From the NCBI GenBank assembly GCA_016617855.1, contig JAECUM010004361.1, positions 1 to 64,000 on the forward strand: a DNA stretch of 64,000 bases, given 5' to 3'. Made by a program: the position numbers and the translations under genes. The notes below the pieces were generated by a model that ran no database searches, was not told the origin of the DNA, and saw only the letters and a list, made by a program, of their open reading frames with translations. This DNA comes from Megalonaias nervosa (taxonomy: Eukaryota; Mollusca; Bivalvia; Unionida; Unionidae). Positions 14,000 to 28,345 of this stretch are shown in pieces; within the stretch, counting starts at the first letter, position 1; each line of letters opens with the position of its first letter.

Positions 14000-14150
14000 A
14001 AAATTTCACAGAGGAGTCTGTTTGTTGTATTTAGGTGAGAAGGTGTGAGTTTGTCTACACTCTAAATCCTACGCGGACTGTAATTTTCATAGAAGAGTCT
14101 GTCTGTTGGTGTATTTAGGTGAGAAAGTACAAGTGTGTCTACACTCTAAT
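14000..14150. repeat. Two-copy imperfect tandem repeat, about 81 bp
   Basis: The block AAATTTCACAGAGGAGTCTG...TCTACACTCTAA at 14000-14065 recurs diverged at 14082-14149. Confidence 0.8.
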
Positions 14151-14218
14151 TGAAATACACAATTAAATGATATGCTTGATAAATATAGGAACAATCTACA
14201 TGGAAGAGAATTCGTGCT

Positions 14219-14221
<3 letters not shown>

Positions 14222-14287
<66 letters not shown>
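14222..14287. repeat. (AG)33 microsatellite
   Basis: Perfect AG dinucleotide run of 66 bp. It creates an artificial Leu-Ser frame on the minus strand. Confidence 0.98.
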
Positions 14288-14289
<2 letters not shown>

Positions 14290-15086
14290 ATTATTAATTT
14301 ATCATGATGGACGAGAGGTGCGTAACATGAAAATGACATTATGGACCACAGTCCTGCTTTACATAAAATCAATGTTTCCTTCATCCAATTCATCGTTTGT
14401 AAACATACATGCAATTAAGTTATCTCACAACAAGAAAACATGTCTAACTCGGTCGAGAGGGGAATTGTAAATAACAAAAATAAGGTCATAGAATTTAATC
14501 TAGCCAATGAACAATCTTTATTCCAACCAAGAGTTTTGCTCTAGATTCAATACCGCTAGCACTCCGAAAATTTTCCAAGGAGAGGGCCTCTTTTTCCCTT
14601 ATTTTCCACTGCATAAACAAACAAAACTGGAAACAAGCTAAAGATTTATTTGAAGGTGTAGATAATACAAACAAGCGAAATTTGTGATTCAAGCAAACAA
14701 TTATTTGTACTGTAAATATTTGCTTTTGTACCAGTTTTTGGAAACAGTAACACTTTATAAACTGGCATTGGTTCTCACGTCGTAACTTCTGCGTAGCTAA
14801 TCGTGTTTGCTAAAAAAGCATTCATGAACCTTTATTTAATTATTGTCCAAACTGAGCGTGATTCCTTTAGGACGAAAACAGATAACTCTTGGTTCTCATA
14901 CTTCTACTGATTTGCAGAATGGATTTTAGACACCACCAACGTTACTTGGAGTGAAAATGACGCCTATCGTTAATGTCATCAATATGTTACAGTAGGGGCT
15001 CACAATGTCTCTGGTTACAATAAACGATTTCTTCGAAACACTAGAGCTAGGAAGATATTTCCTATCAGTGGACACGTACAATGTAA
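14288..15086. other. AT-rich DNA, nothing recognised
   Basis: No gene recognised. The upstream end of the polymerase relic could extend into its last 100 bp. Confidence 0.5.
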
Positions 15087-16097
15087 AGTTTCTTTAGTTA
15101 TGTAGCAATGTATTTAGCTAGAATATCTCAATCATTTAGAATGGCAGGACTGGTCAAAGGCTTTTTGCTACACACGTTTAATACTGAAGCCAATTAATAC
15201 GTCATGGTCCCACATGTATCGAAAATTCACACGACGAACATGACGGAATGCACACAGGACGAAAAAAAAAACCATTGTACACCTGATACCAGTTTCACTC
15301 TTCAGACTCATCTGACCTTGAAGAAGAAATGTTGAAATATTGCCAAAATAATATAAACAGTTTGCAACAATGTTGCGGCAAAAGTTTGACAAATATTTAT
15401 GGATCATGAATCTTTCGATCCCTTGAAGGAAGATTCTACCGTGGCTAACGCATGTGAATCGAAAAATATTTATGCCCGAGGAGACACTATCAAAGCTACA
15501 TTGCTTGCGAGATACTCAAAACAAGCAGATACAACATCCTAGAAAAGGTTATAGTGAACAAAAATGGTATCTTATTATATAGATGTTTGGGATTCAGCAA
15601 CCTCACAGTCCGTATACGAATTTCAAGGATGTTTACTTCATGGATGCCCAACTTAATGACCTCAACAAGACCTGAAAATCCAATTATCTGAACCCAGAAT
15701 GGAAGAGTTGTACATTCAAATCTATCACCTAGGTCAGAATTTAGAAAGTCACAGATACCAAGTGATATAAATGTGGGAACACAACTTCGATCGACGTTCA
15801 AACCTAATTCATGGTCGAAGAGCACGACATGGAGTATATAGAATCTTTGAATCATCGCGTGAGTTTATTTGGATGAAGACCAGTGCAACACGCTTGGTGT
15901 ACGACTTTGACGAATCTCATGAAGAACAAATCAAAATAAATCGACGTGCCTTACTTGTATCTACGTCCGATATTTTCAAAGATGGAGTGAACGAAGATAT
16001 AAGAAAATTAATCAAACACGTGGAATTCAAACGTGAAAATTTGATTATGGCGAATTGCGAAGACGTTTCCGGTTTTCACAATCCCACGATTTTGTAA
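15087..16097 (+). pseudogene. Family B (protein-primed type) DNA polymerase relic
   Basis: I recognise five polymerase blocks in family order. (i) 15087-15194: FFSYVAMYLARISQSF, then GLVKGFLLHTFNTEAN, ending in a stop. (ii) about 15320-15395 in another frame: EEEMLKYCQNNINSLQQCC, the exonuclease-region Tyr-Cys block. (iii) 15399-15542: FDPLKEDSTVANAC. (iv) 15612-15653: VYEFQGCLLHGCPT, the Glu-Phe-x-Gly-Cys-x-x-x-Gly-Cys signature of viral/transposon DNA_pol_B_2 proteins. (v) about 15846-15925: TSATRLVYDFDESHEEQI. Blocks i, iii, iv and v share one frame, broken by at least six in-frame stops; block ii needs a frameshift. The polymerase core (motifs A-C) is not found downstream. This is not a copy of the 48-51 kb polymerase, whose blocks are spelled differently. 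Source could be a Polinton-like or other polB-bearing element; clade not resolved. Confidence 0.75.
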
Positions 16098-16775
16098 AAT
16101 GCTCTCATTGTGTCACACATGACAGCGTGTAAAAGTGTACTCTACTGCTGAACCTTTAGGAGAACGGGTTCTGTACTACAACACCGATTGTTGACTTACA
16201 TCTACCTACCTGGGTTCTATCATCCACACATCGAAGGGAACCGTTTAGGTGCATGGACCGACGAGCATCCAGAAGAGATTAGGTTAAGTTGTGCCAATGG
16301 AAGACTTAAACATTATGGTTGCCAGTGGAAGACCAAAACATTGCGGTCGCCAATACAGGGCTAGCAGCATCACATTTTTCCGGTCGACAAACTCCCTCCA
16401 AATAAAACCAACGAGCTACATAAAGAAAGATTCCTTGTGCGAAACGTATGAGTATATATTGCATTTTATCTAGAGAGCAGAGTAACTCACATTCGAATCG
16501 AAATAGAACCAAAAAGACCTAACTGGTCTAATCTGAGAGTGAATGCTTCTCGTAAACTTACTAACTGATCAATGGAAATGTTGTCAGTACAACGTCTTGA
16601 ATATGTTCCTGTTTAATATTTGGCATTTGTGCATGAAAAGGAAGGGACAAGCTCTAATCCTCACTGTCACTTATTAAAGTGTGAGTGAGTGTGGTTTATT
16701 TAAAATATTGACTTTGAAGAAGAAATAATGGTGTTGTGTTTTGTTAGAAAATCATTAACACTCTCTCGGTGTTTT

Positions 16776-16806
<31 letters not shown>

Positions 16807-18122
16807 CACACACACCAGATGAAGCATGTTGACCTTTTTCAAAAATTCTCTAAGGTTCGCGCTCTTTCCGTATATATGCACACATTGACAGACAGGCAGA
16901 AGGATAAAGCATAGTCTAGTTTGTCTATATCTGGCATTGTTTTTAACTTTGCAATCACATACACAAACAATATAGAGAAAGCTAACCCGAAGTTTTTGTC
17001 CTCACGCTAAGGACTTCACCAGCAGACTGATTTAATCTCTACTGACTGTTAACATGGCTCCAAGGAATGGTGAGTGATGTCAACAGATTGTCTTCAATAT
17101 GCGGCAGTCCTAGTTTTCCGTAGTATATGTACTGTTCTTTGAGGTTTTAATTTCAGGCTTGCAGCAACCACGTAATCCATGAAAACTGGTACAAATCGAA
17201 AAACAGCGAATTTAGAGGATTTGCAAATCAAATCTGTTTATTATCCTAATAATTTGAGGGACCTTACGTGGGCAATTAGTGGTTAGCTTATACCCCTAAC
17301 TTGCAGAGCTATTGTTTAGTTAGATCTACTGCAGATATTACTCTCAGATTGCATTATTGTTACTTAGAACACACACAAACACACACATACAAAATTCACG
17401 CACTTTCACCAATATTCAGAGCATCATATTTGATTGTTGTAAAGATCTAATCTACTCAGTTGATATGCTAATGCTTCTTTTAACATGCCTATAACTGTTA
17501 CATGGCACTACATAGTCAATTTACGATACTTGGGACATTTGTATCACTCAATATTTTTTTCAGAGTCTGAATATAATGACCTGAATTTGGCGACGCATCG
17601 TACATACACCTGTCTTTCTATCGGGTGGGGAATTTCATGTGCATATATCAATACTCGCCAAGAGGAATTAATATTAGTTTTAATTAATTATCGTCCTAAA
17701 TTTAAAAAAAAGCTTCATTACTCAAAGAAGTTTGTAGTTGCTTCAGTTGACTGTTTGCATGAAAACTTATGTCCATCAGTATTTCCCTTATTGTTCACAA
17801 TTATACCAAATCACCTAACAGACGTCATGTTGAGATACCGTAGTCTGTCTTTCAGTTGAAGTGTTAAGTGGAATGGCTAAAGTGCAAGTCTGATGAATTG
17901 CAACAGCATTATCAATTATGTGCATTCAAACAATTCACTGAACTGCAGAAGACTTCTGATTGTTATTGATACCTTTTACTGATTGTATTGGACAAGTTTT
18001 ACATCACTGGAAACAAACCATTGAGAGTATATTCGTGTTCTATGCACATTTTTCTATGCCTCTAAATATTATTTCTAAAAGCGTTATTTCTTGGCTATAT
18101 TGTACGATATTTTCCATGACAG
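16098..18122. other. AT-rich DNA with (CA)n run at 16776-16813
   Basis: Contains an interrupted CA microsatellite. A 124-codon open frame (17485-17859) has a good acceptor-like tract (ATTTTTTTCAG, ending about 17562) inside it but no recognisable domain, so I leave it uncalled. Confidence 0.45.
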
Positions 18123-18270
18123 ATCATATTTAGATGGATATGGTCCTTGCAAACCAAGTCCATGTAAGTCCCTGTATGCAGAGCCTAATAAAAGATGTTG
18201 TATCTTTGACTTATATCTCTGTGTCCCTGTAGCCATTTTCCTCAGCGTTGTAAATTTGAGTATTTTATGA
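18123..18270 (+). CDS. Candidate terminal exon of a Cys-rich peptide (weak)
   Basis: After an acceptor-like TTTTCCATGACAG, a frame of 49 codons runs to TGA. It starts SYLDGYGPCKPSPCKSLYAE and continues NKRCCIFDLYLCVPV, then a hydrophobic end. The Cys spacing (C-x4-C-x10-CC-x6-C) is the kind seen in small secreted disulphide-rich peptides, but I cannot assign a family. There is no visible signal peptide because an upstream exon would carry it. It could be chance. Confidence 0.25.
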
Positions 18271-18521
18271 ACTAACGGTCAAGTATTTACAACTGTTTAT
18301 GCATTCCTACATTTATATTGTGTCAACTCGTGCAATGTATTCTGAGACACGATAATGTTCTCCCACACTGGCGTTCCCTCTCATTTCAATTATGACTTCG
18401 TTACAACCACAAGGATTAAGACTTGTTGCTATAATGCGATCCTTTAAGAGATTTCTTCCCCGTGTAGGTCCAACCTGGTAGCTGCACGCATATTGGAGTG
18501 GATTATATTAGTTGAATACAT

Positions 18522-19457
18522 TGTTATGTAAAGTTAATTTAATTGTTTGTTAACTGCTTTTTTATATATATTTTTATATCATTACATACTATTGTAATAT
18601 AACATTGTATGTTCGACTTGACCTTGTCCAAAACTGAGTTCATTTCTGTTTGACCCAAATGGATTTGTTTTATTTTATTCTGTGTAAATAACTAATGCAT
18701 AGCTAAATTATTCTCTATGTGTATGGGATTAATATCAGTATTATTATTAATAGAAGTAAATATGTTTATTTGGGTCTAGGTCAAGGTTTTGGAATTTCCT
18801 AAGTGAATTCTGCATAACCCAGCGTATGGTTTTATATTGTAAACATTAGGATCATTCTAGAATGTTATTTTCCATTAGGTAATTTTTATTAATTAAAAAA
18901 TGCTAATTTTGATCTGAGGTCAAGTAGAGAACTATATAATCTTGTAATTGAGAGGATTTTGTTTCCGCTGTGCTTTAAGGTCTAGCACTTTCAAGTTGTA
19001 TTATATCTTGGATCCAGTATTTCATTTTTGGGCTGGAAAATTTTATTTCTTGAAATTATTGAATTCAAGTGATTATTTCCTCTGGAAATACAAAAGTGCT
19101 CTGTTAACATTCTTGGATACAGACATTCACTGGAATTTATAATGAATTCAGACCTGGAATTATATTGCTGCGATTCAGCAAACGACTGTTGACACATCAA
19201 CACATCTAAAGGCTAGTACAGACACATCATCGAATTCAAGTTTTGGATTTATCCTGGACTTCTACTGAATTTTATTCAGGACTTTATATTATTAGTACTT
19301 GTGTCTGTAATTCTTTGATTATTTTGGGATTTAATTCGCAATACCGTAAGTTCATTTTACTCATTTCTAGGGAAATAAATTATTTTGTTATATTTTACAA
19401 AGCTTGTTGTCTTTCACTGTTTTCTTTTATTCATTTTAAGAGCATAGACTCGTAACA
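18522..19457 (+). mobile_element. Ty3/Gypsy-family LTR, sense orientation
   Basis: A 936-bp LTR beginning TGTTATGTAAAG and ending ACTCGTAACA (TG...CA ends). It aligns in parts with the reverse complement of the repeats at 51900-52710, 58835-59640, 61942-62842 and 63305-64000: shared blocks include GTATTATA...GATCCAG-like sequence, CTGGAAATACAAAAGTGCTCTG and TTTAATTCGCAATACCGTAAG. The family is assigned to Gypsy because the 61.9-63.3 kb copies flank an RNase H remnant. No internal region is attached here and I could not see a clean target duplication. Confidence 0.75.
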
Positions 19458-19578
19458 ATATTACGACTCTGTAGTCTTAAACTAAGTTACAAAACTTGTT
19501 GCCTTTCACTGTTTTCTTTTATTTATTTTAAGAGCATAGACTCGTAACAATATTACGACTCTATGGTCTTAAACTAAG
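19395..19578. repeat. 92-bp tandem duplication across an LTR/LTR junction
   Basis: Units 19395-19486 and 19487-19578, differing at only a few positions. Each unit contains the 3' end of the sense LTR (AGAGCATAGACTCGTAACA) followed directly by the inverted start of an antisense LTR (TATTACGACTCT), so the duplicated segment is itself palindromic at its centre. Confidence 0.9.
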
Positions 19579-20220
19579 TAATATAAAGGAGCGAAAACAT
19601 ACAAATTTGTATACTTCAACAAATAATGTATTTCCCAAGAATACAGAGTAAAAATTTAAAAACTATTTGCAGAATTGCGAATTAAATCACAAATTGTCCA
19701 AAATGCTGTCACCAGTCCTAATGAATATAGTTCTAATTAAATTCCAATGATATTCCAAATAAGATCCCAATGCTGACGGTGTTGATGTGTCTGTAGTCTC
19801 AAATGGTCTAATGTACCAATCGCCTGAAGTATGATGCTGTACCAACAGTCTTTTGATGAATCTCAATAATATAATCCAACATCCTTGTCTGAATTCCTTA
19901 TAATTCCAATATTATGTCTCTGTTCAAGAATATTATAAAGCACTTTGCAATTCTAGAGAATAATAATTTAAATAAAGTATTCCAGCCAACCAAATACTGA
20001 ACATAACAATAACATTGATTTCTGCTTCAGATGTTACCGCAGGAATAAATAATTTTTCCAGTAAACCCAGTCAAAAAACCTTCTACCTGACCTATGTCAC
20101 AATGAGCATTTTCTGCTTGAAAGAAATAAAACAAATATTACTTAATGGAAATTTCCATTCTAGAAGAATCTGTCACTAAAATTAGAATAAAAAACATGGT
20201 AATACCCTTGACTCAGACTA
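19550..20220 (-). mobile_element. Diverged LTR of the same family, antisense
   Basis: Read on the + strand it starts TATTACGACTCTATGGTCTTAAA, matching the copy at 61942, and carries GAATTGCGAATTAAATC, the GTGTCTGTAGTCT and CCAACAGTCTTTTG blocks of the family. Similarity fades near 20220, so the far end is approximate. It lies head to head with the sense LTR at 18522-19457. Confidence 0.65.
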
Positions 20221-22300
20221 AGATAATGATTTTAATATTTAACACACTCTCCTATGGTATTATTAACTATGTATTATGTTTATATAAAATAAAAATAATA
20301 TGAGTATCTTTAGTCAGGAACATAGTGATTTTGTACATAATTATCCTATAAAATAAAATGAATTTTAAAAGAACAGAATATGCAAATTTAATATACCTAA
20401 ACTCCTCAGAGCCTTGTAACATACTCCCCACATCAAATGCTGTGTCCATCATTGAGCACATAGTTGATTGCACAGGATGGACTATGCAATTGATCCACGT
20501 ATGTGCTATAATGACAAAAATTGAAGCAGATTGCCATATGTAAAAAGCAGGAGCAAGTAAGATTTTCTTTTATTCTCCCGCAGAATTCTTGAAATCTTTC
20601 GAGGCGAATACTACATTGGAACTATCACTTTTCTTTTTTTCTTCTATATGTGCATTTCTTCTTGTCAAACCGCCTTAAGTTGTCTGAAAATATGATCAAC
20701 GTCAAATATTTCCTACGAATGGAGTTATATGATAAAGACCTTTATACCAGACTCTCAGACGTCATTTGTTATTAAAAACTTTTACGGGAAGCATAACACT
20801 TTATTTTATTATGGCCGTATTGTCACAAAAATGTGTGATGAGTTTAAATTTAGTGTATTCTCCATGATAAACTAAGATTTGTCTTCAAATCTCAGAAACG
20901 ATAAATGACCCTTACTTCGCCAATTCAAAAAATGAGAATGTAATAAATGAATCCCAGAATATACCTTTATGCCAAGAAAACTGGTCAGCGTAAAAATGTA
21001 TTTAAGAAATCAGAGAAAACATTTATCAGTTCCATAAAATAGCGAGGTTTAGATGAGACTAACACAGAAATACGTATGGCAGTATGTCATACACCCCCTC
21101 CCAGCTTTGTTGGGGTGGGTGTTATGGTTTTGGTTATCGTTATCTAGAGGTGATCACCGACGGTGTAATTTGCCCGGGACAAGTAAATATCAATAGAAAT
21201 TGAGAAAATTACGGGTGGAATAGATAAAGAGCTGAGCAGGTATATAGAAGAGAATAACACGAGCCCCCGTTACAAATAAAGACAAAATTTAATCAAAATT
21301 TCTAAAAATAAAGTTCATAAACAAAAGTAATAATAATACATTACGATTGAAAGATACACTTCTTTCTTTTTGACTTAATTTCTTGCACGAATTTCCAAAT
21401 ACAAAGAAATAATGATACCAATTGCCGATCTGATAAGTTATAGAATTTAAAATATCATTTAGATCAAGTGAAATATATCGAAAACATTGCCTTGTACAGT
21501 TTCATAACCTGATGGTCTTGATTCAGTCCGAATTCCACAGCAACTATCCCTTTTGACTTCCTTGTGCTGGTAAGTCTGGGTCTTCTCCACTTTTGACTTC
21601 CTTGTGCCGGTAAGTCTGGGTCTCCTTCGCTTTTGGCTTTCTTTTCCAAATTTACAGGTGCCTCGTCCCTTTCGCCCCTTTCAACTTTGTGTCCACTTTG
21701 GGTTCGTAAGACGTAATACGTAGAGTGTAGAACGTAGAACTTCAAGCTATCCCGGCCCCTTGTTTTTCCAAAGCTCTCACTTCCAGAACGTGTCTGTCAA
21801 TTTTTCCAGACAATTGCTTCCCCTGGACGATTTCTACGAGTGAATTTCTTCTAAATTCAACTCGGAGTCCCCTTTTCAGCTTCCCTCTTGTAGGAAAAAG
21901 CGTAGACTGATTTTAAAATTTGCTATTTGCACATTTAAACCGAAGAGTTTTCATGTGAAACCACGCCCCATTCACAGCGTGACCAATCTGAATGAAATAC
22001 ACTTCCCGCCCGAACAATGCTGAAACAATGTAGTTCGTCTGGCAAACCTTGATTATCCAACTGATTCCTGGTAACTTTCAGACATGACAGTTTTCCATAC
22101 CGATCAGAATTTGACCCCTTCCTGGTCAGTTTAAACAAACGTAGCCTTAATCAAAAATCGCTAAACTCGTGACAGAGACTGTACCAATCCGTGTGTTATG
22201 GCACTTTAACGTGCGCAGAACTCCATAAATCTAATTAAATCGTACACGTGTCCAACTAAATGTGTTCTACCGAGATCGACAGAAAAATTTGCTCCATTAT
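20221..22300. other. Unassigned DNA; 40-bp duplication at 21551-21630
   Basis: The segment 21.4-22.2 kb is slightly richer in GC than its surroundings and holds a two-copy 40-bp repeat (TTTTGACTTCCTTGTG...). A 93-codon minus-strand frame (21464-21745) is mainly that repeat. No domain recognised; it might be an unclassified repeat next to the LTR fragment. Confidence 0.4.
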
Positions 22301-22761
22301 AAAGTTGTATTATGTTGTGACCAGTTTGGGCTGAAATTTATTGTCTTCAAATTATTGAATTCAAGTGAATATTTTCTCTGGAAATACAAAAGTGCTCTGA
22401 CAGAATTCTGAGATAAAGACATTCATTGTAATTTCTACTGAATTTAATCCTGGAATAATATTTCTGTGATTCAACAAGAGACTGTTGACACATCAATTCG
22501 ACGTAGGCCGTAACAGACACGTCATCGCCTTCAATTTTAAATCTCTTCGGGACTTGAACTGAATTTTATTCAGGACATTTATTACTAGGACTTGTGTTTT
22601 TAATTCCTAGATTATATTTGGATTTAATTCGCAATACCGTAAGTTCTCTTTCCTTATTTTTTACTTTTTGCTCCAGGGAAATAAATTATTTGTTAAGTTT
22701 TACAAAGCTTTTTGTCTTCACTCTTTTCTGTTACTTATTTCAAGAGCATTGACTCGTAACA
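22301..22761 (+). mobile_element. 5'-truncated LTR fragment, same family
   Basis: Begins within the LTR at GTTGTATTATGTTGTGACCAG and runs to the LTR end at GACTCGTAACA. It shares the GGAAATACAAAAGTGCTCTG and TTAATTCGCAATACCGTAAG blocks. The upstream half of the LTR is missing. Confidence 0.75.

Positions 22762-24888
<2,127 letters not shown>

Positions 24889-24968
<80 letters not shown>
24889..24968. repeat. (AT)40 microsatellite
   Basis: Perfect AT run of 80 bp. Confidence 0.98.
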
Positions 24969-24971
<3 letters not shown>

Positions 24972-27918
24972 CTGAACCCATTGCGCGAGTAACGGCAAAT
25001 ATCGTGCAGCTCTCATGCACGAACGCCATAGCGAACACGAAAAGTTACCCATCCCAGAATAGAATGGAACAAGGTCAAAAGTAAGGACTCGAGCTATAAG
25101 GAAACTCCCGATCTAGGCATATCGGAAAAATTTAACACTAATCCCTATGAAAAAAACCCGCTGGATTTCTACTGAGAAATATAAAATATATACATTAAAA
25201 TTATAACTATAAATGTATGATACTCCAAGAAACTGATATTAATTTTTTAAATAAATTGTGCATAGTTCTTTTTTCTTTTTTTCTTATTACATAATTGCAT
25301 TAAGGTTTACGCTAACTACTTGGTGAACTGTTGGACGGTTTCTATATAATAAAATGTTTTATTTGTGTTAATTTTACCATTCTGAGAGTTCCATTTGTTA
25401 ACCATAAAATGAAATGGCGTCTTTAAGTCTCTTATGTATTTACTTGTTAACTTTATTGCTCGGTAAAAAGTAGTTCTGTTATTCGGTTTCTAGTTAATAT
25501 TAACCATTATCTTTCCAAAGCATATAACTAGAAAATAAATCATTTTAGTACTTTGATCTCTAAAGCTGTTTCATCTCTGGTCGATATATAACATTAATAG
25601 ATAACGTATCAATTCGAGAAGATTCATCTTTCCAATCAACGTAGGGCACTCTATCACAGTCTCACAGTTCTGATATCACATTGGCTACAAATACTGATTA
25701 ACAGGGGACTAGGCTGAAAAACAGAACGTAAACAGAAAATACGAAACATCAAAATTGGATTGCGAGTTATATATATATATATATATCCGCGTGCAGCCTA
25801 CCTTTGCTTTGCAGCAGCAGTGTTACCATACAGCCTGTAGCTGCATGTTTTATTTAAATACTAATTTACATTGGCGCAGAACGTGCACTGCAAAGTAAAT
25901 CTTTGTTTCCTTGTAATGATTTATTTGAACGTATTCAAAAAATAATTGCAAAGAGAATAAAACTCGTTGTTAATCTTATGTTACATATTTGTTCAGAGAC
26001 GAAAAAATTACAGAAAAAATATAATATGTACCACTTTAGCGCTGAAAGAGTTTGCAATGAAGCCACGAACTCTTTTCTACTGTCTTAATCTTAGAAGGTG
26101 AAAACAAACTTTATGTTATTATTGATGCCTTGAACTCTGAAAACAGATCAAAATTTTGAAGGAAACGAAAGTCCTAAGAAATGAAATAGCATAGAAACTA
26201 TATATTATCTTCTATGAATTAGACGAAGAATGGAAGCCAAAATTTACGAAAAGCATATAACGAAGACAAGGATGCACCTATTTCATACCATGCAGTTACG
26301 AATGTTTTGCTACAACAATACTGAATGATTCAATTATAGAACTAAATCTGATTTAAAGAATGCTAGATTAATTCGATAAAGTAAGTAGATGATATATTGT
26401 TATTCTGAATTAACCTTTTGAATTTATCCTTCGTTAAATAACACGTTTTTATAACTTGTGCGATGAAAAGATGATCCTGTTTTCACAAGTTGCAACGATC
26501 TGACACAATATTTCAATTGACCTAAATTAGCCATGAATATGCCAGTACTCAATTGATTCATTTTACTAGCAAAATGACTGTGTAGCAAGTGGATGGAAAT
26601 CTTCAGTTCCTACCTTATCACTGTTGATATTTGCATAAAGGTCAATCCATCATAGATGATGTGATTATTTTCTGAAGATAAACAAAAAGTATTAAGTCAT
26701 TGTTTTTACAGTCTAATTGTTGTCGATCGTCCTTTCTTGCAGCGTAATGATGTCTTTACTTCTGTCTAATTGCACTTGCACTAAGTAGGAATACGTCGGC
26801 GGCAATCAGTTTTGCAGAAAAAGTAAAGAACCACATACTGTTTTATTTAATAGACTACTCAGCCATCGACTTGTAACAGCATCATCTGATTAAGGTTTCA
26901 ATCTGCCTTGGTCAATTAATCCCAAGGAATTCCAGAGGTTCTATCGTTTTCCTTGAAAATTGAAAAGATTCTTGACGATTTCAATATACTTCAAGGTTCA
27001 CCCAAGATAAAAGTATGACCTATTTACAGGTAGCAAAGCAGAGTTGATGTCCTCTGATTTGAATATCCAGTTCAAAGCAGATTAAATGCAGAGTATGTAG
27101 TCGAATTGTTTCCTTCCTCTTATTAAGTTCTTGATCAGTTTCAGATATATCCAGAACATGTTAATATTTTATTGGGGGTTGGCAGTTGGGGGTTGGGGAT
27201 GGTTTTGTATACGGGTGGGGTGGATGTGGGAGTCGAAGCGATGGCATTACAATGGAAGAAATGTTAAGATAGTTGTTTCATATAGTGTAATACATTCATT
27301 ATTTAAAGCCTTCTTCCTAATTCATGAAGACCTTCTATTCTGTATTTATGCTTTTTGAGAACTTGACTCACATTTGTAAACCGAGTTATCAAATCCACAG
27401 AACATATCAGCAACACTTCACGTTCCGTTAAGCCTTAGATTTAGAACACCCTCACATGTTTGACAACTAGGAATGTTAGGAAGCCGCAGTTCACGATTAA
27501 TTCAAATATCTCAATAAAAGTTAAGAAACAACTATTTGTGCGTAAATCTGGTGTAATGTTTTTAACTAAATGCGGACAAAAAAGTCTCAGATAAATTAAT
27601 GTTTGCGGAAGTACAGCTGTTGCTAATGTGTTCCCTTTGCTACTTCTGCTCTGCACAGCTGTCCATTTCTTATAAGAAATGCAGGTACCAACTGTGTTCT
27701 CCATTAACAGGTTTATATTATTCTCCAATACAAATAAATCTTCATTGTGACTTACTTAGGAATCTATGAACCGGATAAAGGCCTAAACTATTAATTCTGA
27801 TCAGTTTTTTTTGTGCCCAATTGACCACCTTGTACACACGTGCCAGCAACAGTTTCAAAGTAAATAACTTGTGATGAGTTGTTCTTTTATACTCATTAAT
27901 CAATTTTTTTTTTCTCAG
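24969..27918. other. AT-rich DNA, nothing recognised
   Basis: A short (TA)9 run lies at 25769-25786 and a G-rich patch near 27172-27235. No gene-like frame was recognised. Confidence 0.5.
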
Positions 27919-28056
27919 GAAAGGATTGTTAAATTCAGAGAAGCTACTTTGTCTATAATCCCGATGATCTTCTCCGAAGCTGTCAAACAATACATTTTCA
28001 AATTGCCACAGGCTTTAAAAAGGTTGTCGCCATTGTTTGCGAAGCTGAAAGCTTGA
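27919..28056 (+). CDS. Candidate terminal exon, 45 codons
   Basis: A strong acceptor (CAATTTTTTTTTTCTCAG, ending at 27918) is followed in phase 0 by 45 codons to TGA. The peptide starts ERIVKFREATLSIIPMIFSE and ends LKRLSPLFAKLKA; it reads as amphipathic helices. No family recognised. It could be the last exon of a host gene whose other exons I cannot identify, or chance. Confidence 0.3.
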   Translation, partial: ERIVKFREATLSIIPMIFSEAVKQYIFKLPQALKRLSPLFAKLKA

Positions 28057-28099
28057 TCAGAAAATTGAAGAGTAACACTTGATCAGAAGTAGTGTCCTA

Positions 28100-28345
28100 A
28101 TGCAGCTGATGGACGTGAAGAAAGAAAAGTCTGTGGTTAATATGCCGTATAAAAGAAAGAAAGGTCTATAATTTCTTCAAGACCATTATCAACAAAATGC
28201 CACGTATTCTATCGATGGCCATGTGCAAGATAAATACCTCCCTTACGAGTGGAAATTCTTTGCGGAAAAGAAAGTGGGTATTAAACGTAGGCAAATATCG
28301 TCGGAGAGCGTCATTTTCACATGTCAGTCTTTCTATAACTACTGA
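28100..28345 (+). pseudogene. Unrecognised coding-like ORF with one internal stop
   Basis: An 82-codon frame from ATG at 28100 to TGA, interrupted by a single TAA at codon 24. After the stop it includes DHYQQNATYSIDGHVQDKYL and then PYEWKFFAEKKVGIKRRQIS, a composition and codon usage that look protein-coding, with a basic C-terminal half. The competing + frame (28197-28382) and the minus-strand frame are less protein-like. I do not recognise the family. Upstream it is preceded within 50 bp by the candidate exon at 27919-28056 but in a different frame. Confidence 0.35.

Noticed and set aside
14196..14414. Leu-Ser repeat ORF
   Set aside because: Translation of the (AG)n run; the same applies to 44364-44642.
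15496..15855. 119-codon minus-strand ORF
   Set aside because: Antisense shadow of the polymerase relic on the + strand.
21060..21180. C-rich/G-rich stretch that could fold as a hairpin
   Set aside because: Imperfect pairing and no RNA family features.
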